Shown: positions 55,986-64,000 of the stretch, piece by piece
How the letters are laid out: each line of letters starts with the position of its first letter
How positions within the stretch are numbered: position 1 is the first letter of the stretch
From: Xanthobacteraceae bacterium 501b
Lineage (GTDB): Bacteria; Pseudomonadota; Alphaproteobacteria; Rhizobiales; Xanthobacteraceae
Length of the DNA: 64,000 nt
Assembly: GCA_000378025.1 (NCBI GenBank)
Contig: KB899087.1
Span: 1,550,001 to 1,614,000 of the forward strand
Direction of reading: 5' to 3'
Position numbers and translations under genes: made by a program
The notes under the pieces: generated by a model
Database searches by the model: none
The model's input: the letters and a program-made list of their open reading frames with translations, nothing else
Told to the model about the DNA's origin: nothing

Positions 55986-56483
55986 ATGTCTCGCAATGAC
56001 GCATTGCGTGAGCTATTTGATGCCGAGCGATCGTCGATCCTGCGTTTCTTCCGGCGCATGACGGGTTCCGCGACTCAGGCGGAGGATCTGTCGCAGGACG
56101 TCTTCGCGCGCCTCGCGGCGACCAATCTCGCCGGCGTCGCCAATCCGCGGGCGTATATGCGCAGCATCTCCGCCAATGTCGCCACCGATCTCATTCGCCG
56201 CGAAAGCCGGCGGCGGCTGAGCCATGCCGAGATCGACGATCTGCTCGACGCGCCCGACCCTGCGGCGGACCCGGAGGCGACGCTCATCGCCAAGGACCAG
56301 ACCGAGCGTCTGCTGGAGATGCTCGCGGAACTGCCGCCACGCCGGCGCACCATCCTGCTGGCGGCCCGGCTCCAGCGCACCCCGCACCGCGACCTCGCGC
56401 GCGAGCATGGGGTGAGCGTGCGCACCATCGAGATCGAGATCCGGAAGGCGCTGGCGCACTGCTCCCGCGCGCTGACCGACTGA
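55986..56483 (+). CDS. FecI-type ECF sigma factor
   Basis: The 165-residue sigma factor has region 2 (SILRFFRRMTGSATQAEDLS then QDVFARL) and region 4 (LPPRRRTILLAARLQRTPHR then DLAREHGVSVRTIEIEIRKA). These match FecI-like factors that transcribe TonB-receptor genes in response to an extracellular siderophore signal. FecR and the receptor follow directly, completing the cell-surface signalling trio. The ATG at 55986 is used; the frame from 55953 adds eleven residues without a better ribosome site. Confidence 0.9.
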   Translation: MSRNDALRELFDAERSSILRFFRRMTGSATQAEDLSQDVFARLAATNLAGVANPRAYMRSISANVATDLIRRESRRRLSHAEIDDLLDAPDPAADPEATLIAKDQTERLLEMLAELPPRRRTILLAARLQRTPHRDLAREHGVSVRTIEIEIRKALAHCSRALTD

Positions 56484-56584
56484 GCGCTCCCATATTGTCC
56501 GCGCCCCTTTCCATGACGCATATAGGCTCCTGGCCGCGCCTGCCGGGCGCGCGCTTGGCCGGCCATCGGGAGCAAGGCGCGGGC

Positions 56585-57514
56585 ATGACGAACAGTGACG
56601 GCATCAGCGGTGCCCCCGGAGCGCTGCAGGATGAGGCGATGGCGTGGGTGGTGCTTCTCACCTCCGGCGAGGCAACGCGCGACGACGCGGCGCGCCTGAA
56701 GGCCTGGCGTGCCCGCAGCTATGCGCACGAACGCGCTTTTCGCCGGGCGAGCGCCGTCTGGCGCGGCCTGGGTGCCGCCTCTGCCCCGTCCCGCCTGTCG
56801 CGACGGCTTTTCCTTGCTGGCGTCGGTGCCGGCACCGCGCTCGCAGCCGGCTGGGCCGGCACGATGATCGGCGTGCTGCCCGGCCTCGACCAGCTTCTGT
56901 CCGATCATGCCACGGCGGTTGGCGAGCAGGCCCGCATTGATCTGCCGGACGGCTCGTCTGTCGATCTCGACGCGGCCAGCGCGCTGGATGCACGGTTCAC
57001 GGCGGATTATCGCGCGGTCACGCTGGTCACGGGCGCCGCCGAGTTCGAGATTGCCGCCGATCCGCGCCCGTTCCGCGCCTCGATAGGCCCGGGGGAAGTG
57101 ACGGCGGCCAAGGCCCGCTTTGCCGCCAGCGTCGGCGCGCGCCAGACGGTGATCGACTGCATCGAGGGGAGCATCGAGGTGCAGTGCGGCGGCGTGACGA
57201 CCCTGAAGGCGGGCGAGCGCGCCCGGCTGGCCGGGGGATCGCTTCTTGCCGGGCGTGAGACGCTCGCGCCGAACGCGGCCGCTCCGTGGCGGCGGGGCCT
57301 GCTGGTGTTCACCGATCAGCCGCTGGCCGATGTCGTCGCCGACATCAACCGGCATCGGCGCGGCCGTATCGTGCTGGCGCGGCCAGGGCTTGGCGAGCGG
57401 CGCGTCGACGGCGTTTTCCATCTCGGCCGGACGGACGAGATCGTCACCAATCTCGCGGCGGCACTGAAGCTGCGCGACACCTGGCTGCCGGGCGGCGTGG
57501 TGCTGCTGAGTTAA
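56585..57514 (+). CDS. FecR-type anti-sigma/regulator protein
   Basis: This 309-residue single-span protein carries the siderophore signal from the receptor to the sigma factor. The N-terminal cytosolic region has the FecR_N pattern (EAMAWVVLLTSGEATRDDAA, then LKAWRARSYAHERAFRRA). A membrane segment follows at about 85-105 (RRLFLAGVGAGTALAAGWAG). The periplasmic FecR domain has IDLPDGSSVDLDAASAL and ends in a DUF4974-like module (FTDQPLADVVADINRH). The start at 56585 follows GGGAGCAAGG. Confidence 0.9.
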   Translation: MTNSDGISGAPGALQDEAMAWVVLLTSGEATRDDAARLKAWRARSYAHERAFRRASAVWRGLGAASAPSRLSRRLFLAGVGAGTALAAGWAGTMIGVLPGLDQLLSDHATAVGEQARIDLPDGSSVDLDAASALDARFTADYRAVTLVTGAAEFEIAADPRPFRASIGPGEVTAAKARFAASVGARQTVIDCIEGSIEVQCGGVTTLKAGERARLAGGSLLAGRETLAPNAAAPWRRGLLVFTDQPLADVVADINRHRRGRIVLARPGLGERRVDGVFHLGRTDEIVTNLAAALKLRDTWLPGGVVLLS

Positions 57515-57613
57515 ATTTTTCGCCCCACCGGATTCGGGTCCGTCGATCCTCGTCGTCTTGTTCTCATAGCGGATGCCTCGACGCATTCGGAGCTCACGAC
57601 GGGGACGGCAGGA

Positions 57614-60052
57614 ATGACGGGGACGGGGAACGGTCGCACGCTGCGCGCGGCGCTGCTGGCAGGATGCGCGCTCATGGCGCTCGCGCTGGGTACGGAGGGC
57701 ATCTCGGCGCAAGGGGCGGTGTCGGTCGCGGCGGTGTCGGTCGCGGCGGCGCCGTCGGTGACCTATGCCATTCCGCCCGGTCCGGTTTCGCGCGCGCTCG
57801 CCTCCTTCGGGGCCGCCAGTGGAATCCAGATCGTCTATGACAGCGCCATCGCGCGCGGCCTCGCCTCGCCGGGCGTCTCCGGCACGCGCTCACCAGAGCA
57901 GGCGCTAGCCGCGCTCCTCGCCGGCACCGGCCTGAACGGGCGCTTCACCTCGCCGCGTTCCGTGACCATCGAAGCCCCGGCGCCGAGCACCGCCTCGGTC
58001 GTCGTCGGCGAGGACATGATCGAGCTCGACGCCATCACCATTTCCGGCGAGAAGCTCACCCGCGACCTCGCCAATGTCTATTCCAGCGTCGGCGTCGTCA
58101 CTGGCGAGCAGTTCTTCGACTACGCGATCGAGGATCTGAGCGGCGCGCTCAACAAGCTGGCCAACACCCGTGTCTCCTCGGCCAATCGCGGCAATAGCGG
58201 CATCGTCATTCGCGGCCTGTCCTCCGACGGCCTGACCCAGCCCACCAGTTCCTCGCCCGCCATCGCGGTCATCGTCGACGGCGCCTCGCAGAATGGCGAG
58301 GGCATCAGGCGCGGCAATCGCGGCACCTGGGACGTGGCCGATGTCGAGGTGTTCCGCGGCCCGCAATCCACCCTGCAGGGACGCAACGCCATGGGCGGCG
58401 CGGTGATCGTCAACACCAACGATCCCAGCTGGACCTATGAGGCGGCGCTGGAGGGAGACCTCGCCACCTCCTCCGATTCCGGCGCCTTCGCCAATGGCGC
58501 CTTCATGCTGTCGGGCCCGATGATCGAGGACCAACTCGCCTTCCGCATCGCCGGCCAGTACTTCCAGGACGATGCCGGCATCACCTATTCCGACCCGCTC
58601 AACAACACGCTGGACGACGGCTATTTCGGCCAGATGCGGGCGAAGTTCCTGTTCACGCCGTCGGCGCTCGACGGCTTCGAGGCGCTCGTCACCATCAGCC
58701 ACACCGAGGACAAGCCGGGATCGGCGACCGCGACGGGCCCCAACTATTTCGCGCGGCGCTTCGACGGCGACAATTCAGCGGTCGAGATCCGCGATACGAA
58801 CGTCACCAACGTCGTCGCCAACCTCTCGCAGCGGCTCGGCGATGGCGTGACGCTGCGCTCGATCACCGCCTATATCGACACCGATGCCGCGATCAACAGC
58901 CCCGCCGGCGCCTCCACCTTCGTCCGCGACGAGCTGCGCTCCGGCGGCGACATCACCGAGGATCTTCGCCTCGAGATGGAGGACGGCGCGCGCGCGATCA
59001 GCGGCGTGCTCGGCTTCAATTTCGGCCGCTTCAGCCTCGACCGCGATTCCAGCATCACGGTGAACTACCCCGGTCTGGGGCTGAACAACATGCTTTATCA
59101 GGACCTCGCCAGCACCAATGTGCTGACCTCCTACGCGCTCTACGCCGATCTGCGCTACGCCATCGCCGACCGCTGGGCGCTGATGTTCGGCGGACGGCTC
59201 GGCTATGAGGAGGTCGATGTCACCAATCAGGGCGAGGTGCTGAATCTGGGCACCTTCGGCTATGACCAGATCAACCAGAATGCCTCGACGGACTATCTCG
59301 TCGCCCTGCCGAAGCTCGGCATCGCCTACGAGATCGATGAGAAGCAGAACATCGCCGTCACCCTGAGCGAAGGCTTCCGCGCCGGCTTCGCCGCCATCGA
59401 CACCTACGGCAACCCTTACGACGTCCAGCCGGAAACGCTGTGGGCCTATGAGATCGCCTATCGCTCGAAGTGGTTCGGCGACCGGCTCGAAGTCAACGCC
59501 AACGCCTTCTATTACGAATATGACGACCTGCAGATCGCGGTGGAGGACCCCAACCCGCTGAACCGCCAGTCCATCACCCGCAACGCCGGCAAGGCGCACG
59601 CCTATGGCGGCGAGCTTGAGCTGCGCGCCCGGGTGACGCAGGAATTCACCGCCTTCGCCTCGCTCGGCCTGCTGAAGACCAAGCTGGACAGCGCGGTGAT
59701 GGCGACCGGCGACTACACCGGCAACGAATTCCCCGAGGCGCCGGCGGTGACGTTCAACATTGGCGGCGTGTATCGCCATGCCTCCGGCGTCTTCGTCTCG
59801 GCCGACCTCGCCTATACCGACAGCTATTACTCCGTGGGCGACATCGCCAACAGCGCCGCCGAGCAGGTCTCCGCCTTTACCATCGTCAATGCGGCGATCG
59901 GCTACGAGGCCGAGACATGGTCGCTGACGCTCTATGCCAAGAACATCTTCGACGAGGAGTATCTCACCGGCATTTATGCCGACAACACCGGCTCGGAAGC
60001 CACGCTCGGCGATGGGCGGCTGATCGGCGTGCGGGCGCGCGCGACGTTCTGA
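57614..60052 (+). CDS. TonB-dependent siderophore receptor with STN signalling domain
   Basis: The 812-residue outer-membrane receptor has a signal peptide to about residue 33 (GISAQG). The STN domain (about 50-115; YAIPPGPVSRALASFGAASG, IQIVYDSAIARG) interacts with FecR. A plug follows (about 140-265, with FRGPQSTLQGRNAMGGAVIV), then a 22-strand-type barrel ending GVRARATF. The STN domain marks it as the transducer for the sigma/FecR pair just upstream. The ligand, probably a ferric siderophore, is unknown. Its stop overlaps the next open frame. Confidence 0.94.
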   Translation: MTGTGNGRTLRAALLAGCALMALALGTEGISAQGAVSVAAVSVAAAPSVTYAIPPGPVSRALASFGAASGIQIVYDSAIARGLASPGVSGTRSPEQALAALLAGTGLNGRFTSPRSVTIEAPAPSTASVVVGEDMIELDAITISGEKLTRDLANVYSSVGVVTGEQFFDYAIEDLSGALNKLANTRVSSANRGNSGIVIRGLSSDGLTQPTSSSPAIAVIVDGASQNGEGIRRGNRGTWDVADVEVFRGPQSTLQGRNAMGGAVIVNTNDPSWTYEAALEGDLATSSDSGAFANGAFMLSGPMIEDQLAFRIAGQYFQDDAGITYSDPLNNTLDDGYFGQMRAKFLFTPSALDGFEALVTISHTEDKPGSATATGPNYFARRFDGDNSAVEIRDTNVTNVVANLSQRLGDGVTLRSITAYIDTDAAINSPAGASTFVRDELRSGGDITEDLRLEMEDGARAISGVLGFNFGRFSLDRDSSITVNYPGLGLNNMLYQDLASTNVLTSYALYADLRYAIADRWALMFGGRLGYEEVDVTNQGEVLNLGTFGYDQINQNASTDYLVALPKLGIAYEIDEKQNIAVTLSEGFRAGFAAIDTYGNPYDVQPETLWAYEIAYRSKWFGDRLEVNANAFYYEYDDLQIAVEDPNPLNRQSITRNAGKAHAYGGELELRARVTQEFTAFASLGLLKTKLDSAVMATGDYTGNEFPEAPAVTFNIGGVYRHASGVFVSADLAYTDSYYSVGDIANSAAEQVSAFTIVNAAIGYEAETWSLTLYAKNIFDEEYLTGIYADNTGSEATLGDGRLIGVRARATF

Positions 60053-60072
60053 TGCCTGAAGGAGACGAGCCT

Positions 60073-61020
60073 GTGGGCATGGGGGCGCCGCCGAGCGGCA
60101 CGTTGGCGAAGATGGAGGCGGCGCGGATCATCAGCGCCGCCTTTGGCGTTCTCGCACGCCATTGGACCTTGCCGCTGGCCGACATAGGCCCGATCGAGCC
60201 CGGCTTCACGCCGCTGGCGACCCTGTTCGGCGCCGAGCGCTTCCTGACAGCGATGCTCGCGCGCCAGCAGGCGGCAACGCCCGGCCTCGACGAGAAGGGG
60301 GCCGCAGCCTTCTTCATCACCGAGTATTCCAATCTGCTCGGCATCCTGGCGGCGGTGCCGTTCCTCTCGCACGGTCTTGTTCCGGACCTGTCGGCGCGGA
60401 ACTGCGCGCTCGCGGCGCAGCCTCCACCGGGCGAACCGCCCGACGTGCGGCTGCGTCTCCTGAACGCGGCCGGCGTGACGGATCGTCCATTGGCGGCCCC
60501 CTCCTCCCTTATCCGCCCTGTCGATCGTGCCGGCCTGCTCGAAGCCCTCGGCCAGTCTCTCGAAGCCCATATGGCGCCGCTTATCGACACTCTGCACACG
60601 CGCACCGGACTGCCCAGACGGGCGATGTGGCGGCTGGTCGGCGACGCCGTCGCGATGCGCTTTCTGGAAGCCGGCCAGCGCCTTGGCTGCGAAGCCGTGG
60701 CGAAGGCGGATGTCATGGCGGCGTTGATGCGAACCGGCTCGCCGCTCGCCAACCGGCAACTGCATTTCTTCGATGTCGAAATCGTCGATGACGCGCGCCG
60801 GGTGCTGGCCCGCCGCACCTTCCGTGCGCGCGGTGGGTGCTGCCGCTTCTACACCGCGCCCGGCGGCTCGCTCTGCACCAGTTGCGTGCTGGTCAAGCCC
60901 GAGGACCGGCGACAGCGGATCGAGGCGCGGATGCGCGCCGAGCTTGGCCTGCCGCGTGTGGCTCAGGAACCGGTCGGCCAGCTCACGACGTCATCGCTGC
61001 TTCCAGGGGGCGAGGCATGA
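60073..61020 (+). CDS. fhuF: Siderophore-iron reductase, FhuF type
   Basis: FhuF proteins reduce ferric siderophores in the cytoplasm to free the iron. The C-terminus holds the [2Fe-2S] ligand set C-C-x10-C-x2-C (GGCCRFYTAPGGSLCTSCVL) near residue 270. The GTG at 60073 has AAGGAG nine bases upstream. An ATG at 60052 overlapping the receptor stop, or ATG 60079, are alternatives. It overlaps the binding-protein gene by four bases (ATGA). About 315 residues, somewhat longer than E. coli FhuF (262). Confidence 0.88.
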   Translation: MGMGAPPSGTLAKMEAARIISAAFGVLARHWTLPLADIGPIEPGFTPLATLFGAERFLTAMLARQQAATPGLDEKGAAAFFITEYSNLLGILAAVPFLSHGLVPDLSARNCALAAQPPPGEPPDVRLRLLNAAGVTDRPLAAPSSLIRPVDRAGLLEALGQSLEAHMAPLIDTLHTRTGLPRRAMWRLVGDAVAMRFLEAGQRLGCEAVAKADVMAALMRTGSPLANRQLHFFDVEIVDDARRVLARRTFRARGGCCRFYTAPGGSLCTSCVLVKPEDRRQRIEARMRAELGLPRVAQEPVGQLTTSSLLPGGEA

Positions 61021-61943
61021 TCCATCCGCTCGCAGTTCTCACGCTCGGTCTCGCCTTGCTAGGCGCGCTCAGCACCCCGACGCGAGCCTGCGAGGGGCGC
61101 GTCATCGACTCCGCGGACATTCTGCATTCGCCGGTCTGCGTACCCGCGGATCCCCGGCGTATCGTGGTGCTCGACCCGACCTTCAGCCTTGGCATGGGGC
61201 TGGAACTGGAGCTTCCGCTGCTGGGCGCGCCGCTCGCCGTGATGAGCGACAAGGCCCTGCGCGAGAAGGCGCTGGCACGCGGCGTCACCGATCTCGGCAG
61301 CTTCATGGAGCCCAGCGTCGAGCGCATCGTGGCCTTGAGGCCCGATCTCATCCTCGGCACAGCGCAGGCGGAGCGCGCCTATCCCCTGCTGTCGCAGATC
61401 GCGCCGACCGTGCTGATCAGCGCCGGCAACTGGCAGGACTATCTGAGGCTCGTCGCGGAGGTCGCCGGGCGAGTGGAACGCGGCGAGCAACTGCTCGATG
61501 GCTACAGGACGCGCGTCGCCGCCCTGAAAGCCCGCGTGCCGGACCGTACCGTCTCGATCGTGCGCATAACCCCTTGGGACTTCCAGGTCTATCTCGACAG
61601 TCCCAAGGCCTATGGGCCGTTCGCGGTGCTGCGGGATGTCGGGGTGCGGCGCTCCGCCTATGAGACGACGAACGGGGATGAAACCCTCAAAAGGCCGGAC
61701 TGGGAAGCTCTGGCCGGGCTGGACGGCGATACCCTGCTCTACATCGTCGGCGGCGTGAACAACTCCGCCACCAGCGGCCGACACGAGGAGGTACTGGCCA
61801 ATCCGCTCTGGCAGATGCTACCCGCCGTGAAGGCAGGGCGCGTGCATCGCCTCGATCCGGCGGTCTGGATGGAGTTCAGCGGCGTCGGATCGGCGCATCG
61901 CGTGCTGGACGATGTCGAGCGCCTCATCATCGCCCAGCCATGA
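61017..61943 (+). CDS. Iron-siderophore ABC transporter binding protein
   Basis: The 308-residue periplasmic protein has a signal peptide (MIHPLAVLTLGLALLGALST) and the helical-backbone fold of FecB/FhuD. Family features are RRIVVLDPTFSLGMGLELEL, SVERIVALRPDLILGT and WEALAGLDGDTLLYIV. It is coupled by ATGA overlaps to fhuF before and the permease after. Confidence 0.9.
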   Translation: MIHPLAVLTLGLALLGALSTPTRACEGRVIDSADILHSPVCVPADPRRIVVLDPTFSLGMGLELELPLLGAPLAVMSDKALREKALARGVTDLGSFMEPSVERIVALRPDLILGTAQAERAYPLLSQIAPTVLISAGNWQDYLRLVAEVAGRVERGEQLLDGYRTRVAALKARVPDRTVSIVRITPWDFQVYLDSPKAYGPFAVLRDVGVRRSAYETTNGDETLKRPDWEALAGLDGDTLLYIVGGVNNSATSGRHEEVLANPLWQMLPAVKAGRVHRLDPAVWMEFSGVGSAHRVLDDVERLIIAQP

Positions 61944-62977
61944 GGGCGCCCGACGACACGGCTTGCGTCCGGCAAGACCATCCGACCCGGAGCCCGCGCG
62001 GCCTTGGCCTGGCCCTGGCCGTCGCGGCCCTGCCGGTGCTTGCGCTTTGGGCGCAGAATGTGGGCCATGCCGCCATACCCCTCGATCGGCTCGCGGCCGC
62101 CGTTTTCGCGTTCGACGCCTCGCGCGAACACGTCATTGTCTGGGACGTACGCCTGCCGCGGGTGTTGGCGGGGCTGCTGGTGGGCGGGCAACTGGCCGTC
62201 GCCGGGGCCATCATGCAGGCGGTGACCGCCAACCCCCTCGCCTCGCCCGGTCTTCTCGGCATCAATGCCGGCGCGGCCTTCGCGGTGGTGCTGGCGATCG
62301 CGATGGCGGGCATCGACGGCGCCGGCACGCTCATGTGGTTCGCCTTCCTCGGCGCCGGCGCCGCGGCGGTCACGGTGTATGCACTGGGCTCGGCGGGACG
62401 GGGCGGGGCAACCCCGCTCAAGCTCGCCCTTGCCGGCGCGGTGTTGACCGCGTTCCTCGCCTCGATGACCACCGTGATCCTGCTGCGCGACCAGTCCACG
62501 CTGGACAATGTCCGCCTCTGGTCGGTCGGCAGCCTGAGCGGCCGCCCTATGAGCGCCGTTGTCGCTATTGGCCCGTGGGGCGTCGCCGGCCTGGTGGGAG
62601 CCGTGCTGGCGAGCGGCCCGATCATGACTTTGAGCCTCGGCAGCGATCTCTCCCGCGCCCTCGGCCAAAGCCTCGCTCTCTGGCGGGCGGTCAGCGCCGT
62701 TCTGGTGGTCTTGCTCGCGGGCGCCGCCGTGGCGCTCGCTGGCCCTGTTGGTTTCGTCGGGCTGGTGGTGCCGCATATGGCGCGGCTGCTGGTGGGGTCC
62801 GACTATCGCTGGATCATCGCCTACAGCGCCCCGCTCGGTGCCGGACTGGTGGTGCTGGCCGATACAGCGCTGCGGGGACTGTCCGGCGTCGACATACCGG
62901 TGGGCGTGACGCTCGCGCTGGTGGGCGGTCCGGTCTTCATCGCACTGGTGCGTCGGCAGGGATGGAACCTGCGATGA
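61940..62977 (+). CDS. Iron-siderophore ABC transporter permease (FecC-like)
   Basis: The 345-residue FecCD-family permease has about ten helices. Signatures include VRLPRVLAGLLVGGQLAVAG, MQAVTANPLASPGLLGINAG and LAGPVGFVGLVVPHMARLLV. It overlaps both neighbours by four bases. With the next gene it forms the membrane heterodimer. Confidence 0.93.
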   Translation: MRAPDDTACVRQDHPTRSPRGLGLALAVAALPVLALWAQNVGHAAIPLDRLAAAVFAFDASREHVIVWDVRLPRVLAGLLVGGQLAVAGAIMQAVTANPLASPGLLGINAGAAFAVVLAIAMAGIDGAGTLMWFAFLGAGAAAVTVYALGSAGRGGATPLKLALAGAVLTAFLASMTTVILLRDQSTLDNVRLWSVGSLSGRPMSAVVAIGPWGVAGLVGAVLASGPIMTLSLGSDLSRALGQSLALWRAVSAVLVVLLAGAAVALAGPVGFVGLVVPHMARLLVGSDYRWIIAYSAPLGAGLVVLADTALRGLSGVDIPVGVTLALVGGPVFIALVRRQGWNLR

Positions 62978-63921
62978 TGGCCGTGGCGCTGCCCGCTCTC
63001 CTCATCCTGCCCCTCGCCCTGCTCGCCCTCGCCTGGGGCGATGCCGGTGTGGCGCCGGGCGATATCGCGGCGTGGCTGTCGGGCGATCCGGTGGCGGCGA
63101 TGCTCGTGGGCTCGCTGCGCGCCCCGCGTCTTGTCGCGGCGCTCCTCGTCGGCGCGTGCCTTGGCGTAGCCGGTGCGATCACCCAGGCGGTCATGCGCAA
63201 CCCGCTCGCCGAGCCGGGCCTGCTGGGCATCAATGGCGGTGCCGGACTTGCTGTCATCGTCCTGATCGTCCACCTCACTGCACCGACTGGCCAGTGGCTT
63301 CCGGTCGCCGGTTTCGCCGGCGCGGCCCTTGCGGCGGGTGCGATCTACGCGCTGTCCTGGCAGGGCGGCACCTCCTCGATCCGGCTGATCCTGATCGGCA
63401 TCGGCGTGTCCGCATTGACCGGCGCCGGCATCGCCTTCATCACCGCCTTCGGCGAGGTGAGCGAGGTCCAGCGCGCCATGAGCTGGATGGCGGGGAGCCT
63501 CTATGGCTCTGACTGGACGAGGGTTTTCCTTCTCCTGGCCTGGGCCGCTCCGGCGCTGGCGGCGACCTCGCTGCTCGCGCGCGAGCTCAGGCTGATGGCC
63601 TTTGACGACGATGCCCTGCAGGGATTGGGGATGCGCCTGCAGCTGATGCGGGGAACGCTGATCCTGCTATGCACCCTGCTCGCCGGCGCCGCCGTCGCCA
63701 TGGCCGGCCCGATCGCCTTCATAGGTCTGATCGCCCCACACCTCGCCCGCCTGTCCGCGAAATTGCGCTATCTCATTCCAATCACAGCACTTTATGGCGC
63801 CCTCTTGCTTCTGGTCGCCGACATCCTGGCCCGAGCCCTGATGCTGCCGGCCGGCATCCTGACGCCGTTGATCGGCGTTCCCTTCGTCGCATTTCTCCTT
63901 CGGAAACAAAGCCATGAGTGA
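62974..63921 (+). CDS. Iron-siderophore ABC transporter permease (FecD-like)
   Basis: This is the second, 315-residue FecCD-family subunit. LRAPRLVAALLVGACLGVAG, TQAVMRNPLAEPGLLGINGG and MAGPIAFIGLIAPHLARL are clear. The start at 62974 lies in an ATGA overlap with the first permease. A longer open frame from 61912 is a shadow of it. Confidence 0.93.
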   Translation: MMAVALPALLILPLALLALAWGDAGVAPGDIAAWLSGDPVAAMLVGSLRAPRLVAALLVGACLGVAGAITQAVMRNPLAEPGLLGINGGAGLAVIVLIVHLTAPTGQWLPVAGFAGAALAAGAIYALSWQGGTSSIRLILIGIGVSALTGAGIAFITAFGEVSEVQRAMSWMAGSLYGSDWTRVFLLLAWAAPALAATSLLARELRLMAFDDDALQGLGMRLQLMRGTLILLCTLLAGAAVAMAGPIAFIGLIAPHLARLSAKLRYLIPITALYGALLLLVADILARALMLPAGILTPLIGVPFVAFLLRKQSHE

Positions 63922-64000
63922 AGTGGCCGGGATGGTTCGCCTCCAGGCGCGCGCGATCAGGGTCGGGTATCGCAGCCGCGACGTGCTCGATGATCTGACG
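63914..64000 (+). CDS. Iron-siderophore ABC transporter ATPase, N-terminal fragment
   Basis: The ATG at 63914, inside the end of the permease gene, opens a frame reading MSEVAGMVRLQARAIRVGYR and continuing SRDVLDDLT to the window edge. This is the first strand pair of an ABC ATPase before Walker A and completes the FecBCDE-type set. The gene is cut by the window. Confidence 0.8.
   Translation, partial: MSEVAGMVRLQARAIRVGYRSRDVLDDLT

Overview
The window is GC-rich (roughly two-thirds G+C by eye) chromosomal DNA with dense, often overlapping genes. It looks like an alphaproteobacterium of the order Hyphomicrobiales. Pointers are the Kdp operon layout, a ZigA-type GTPase behind a Zur-like site, class I RNR behind a B12 riboswitch, an Irr-like iron box and short palindromic intergenic elements. 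A relative of Ancylobacter, Starkeya or Xanthobacter is a guess from protein flavour only. No tRNA, rRNA, CRISPR array, transposase or integrase was seen.

Layout. 1-5 kb: kdp operon on the minus strand (27-aa ORF, kdpF, kdpA, kdpB, kdpC, start of kdpD) with a KdpE-like tandem repeat upstream. 5-8 kb: zigA and a chemoreceptor. 8.1-12.6 kb: nrdA-nrdB under a cobalamin riboswitch; NrdB has Phe in place of the radical Tyr (class Ic). 12.7-15.9 kb: single-domain response regulator, rpsU, cold-shock gene, two small unknown genes and a divergent TetR/RidA pair with twin operators. 15.9-22.8 kb: accessory island with a DUF6916-like gene remnant, a RiPP-like locus (PqqD-type protein, HPr-kinase-like kinase, sulfotransferase; on the other strand a 51-aa precursor-like peptide and an asparagine-synthetase homologue), then three tail-collar genes and a GNAT gene. 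This is the best candidate for an undescribed system. 22.9-25.3 kb: small membrane protein, MFS exporter with divergent MerR regulator, DUF4177-like protein.

25.4-33.1 kb: one minus-strand sugar-acid operon led by its own FadR-type regulator: enolase-superfamily dehydratase, gluconate 5-dehydrogenase-like SDR, TRAP transporter (P, Q, M), idonate dehydrogenase-like enzyme and gluconokinase. It would import an aldonate and feed it to 6-phosphogluconate. The regulator promoter lies within and beside a 26-bp perfect palindrome, and the mRNA is predicted to be leaderless. 33.2-43.2 kb: a 2979-residue Gly/Ser-repeat autotransporter and a divergent winged-helix regulator. 43.3-51 kb: LuxR regulator, Dpp/Opp-type ABC transporter and a class III aminotransferase. 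51.2-55.7 kb: metallophosphoesterase without a normal start codon, CYTH-CHAD protein, and a divergent quinone-reductase-like enzyme/TetR pair with three repeated operators. 55.9-64 kb: iron module of FecI-type sigma factor, FecR, STN-containing TonB receptor, FhuF reductase and a siderophore ABC transporter running off the end.

Many starts were moved inward from the longest open frame using ribosome-binding sites, overlaps with neighbours or family alignment; each entry says so. All function calls rest on reading motifs by eye; no database search was run.
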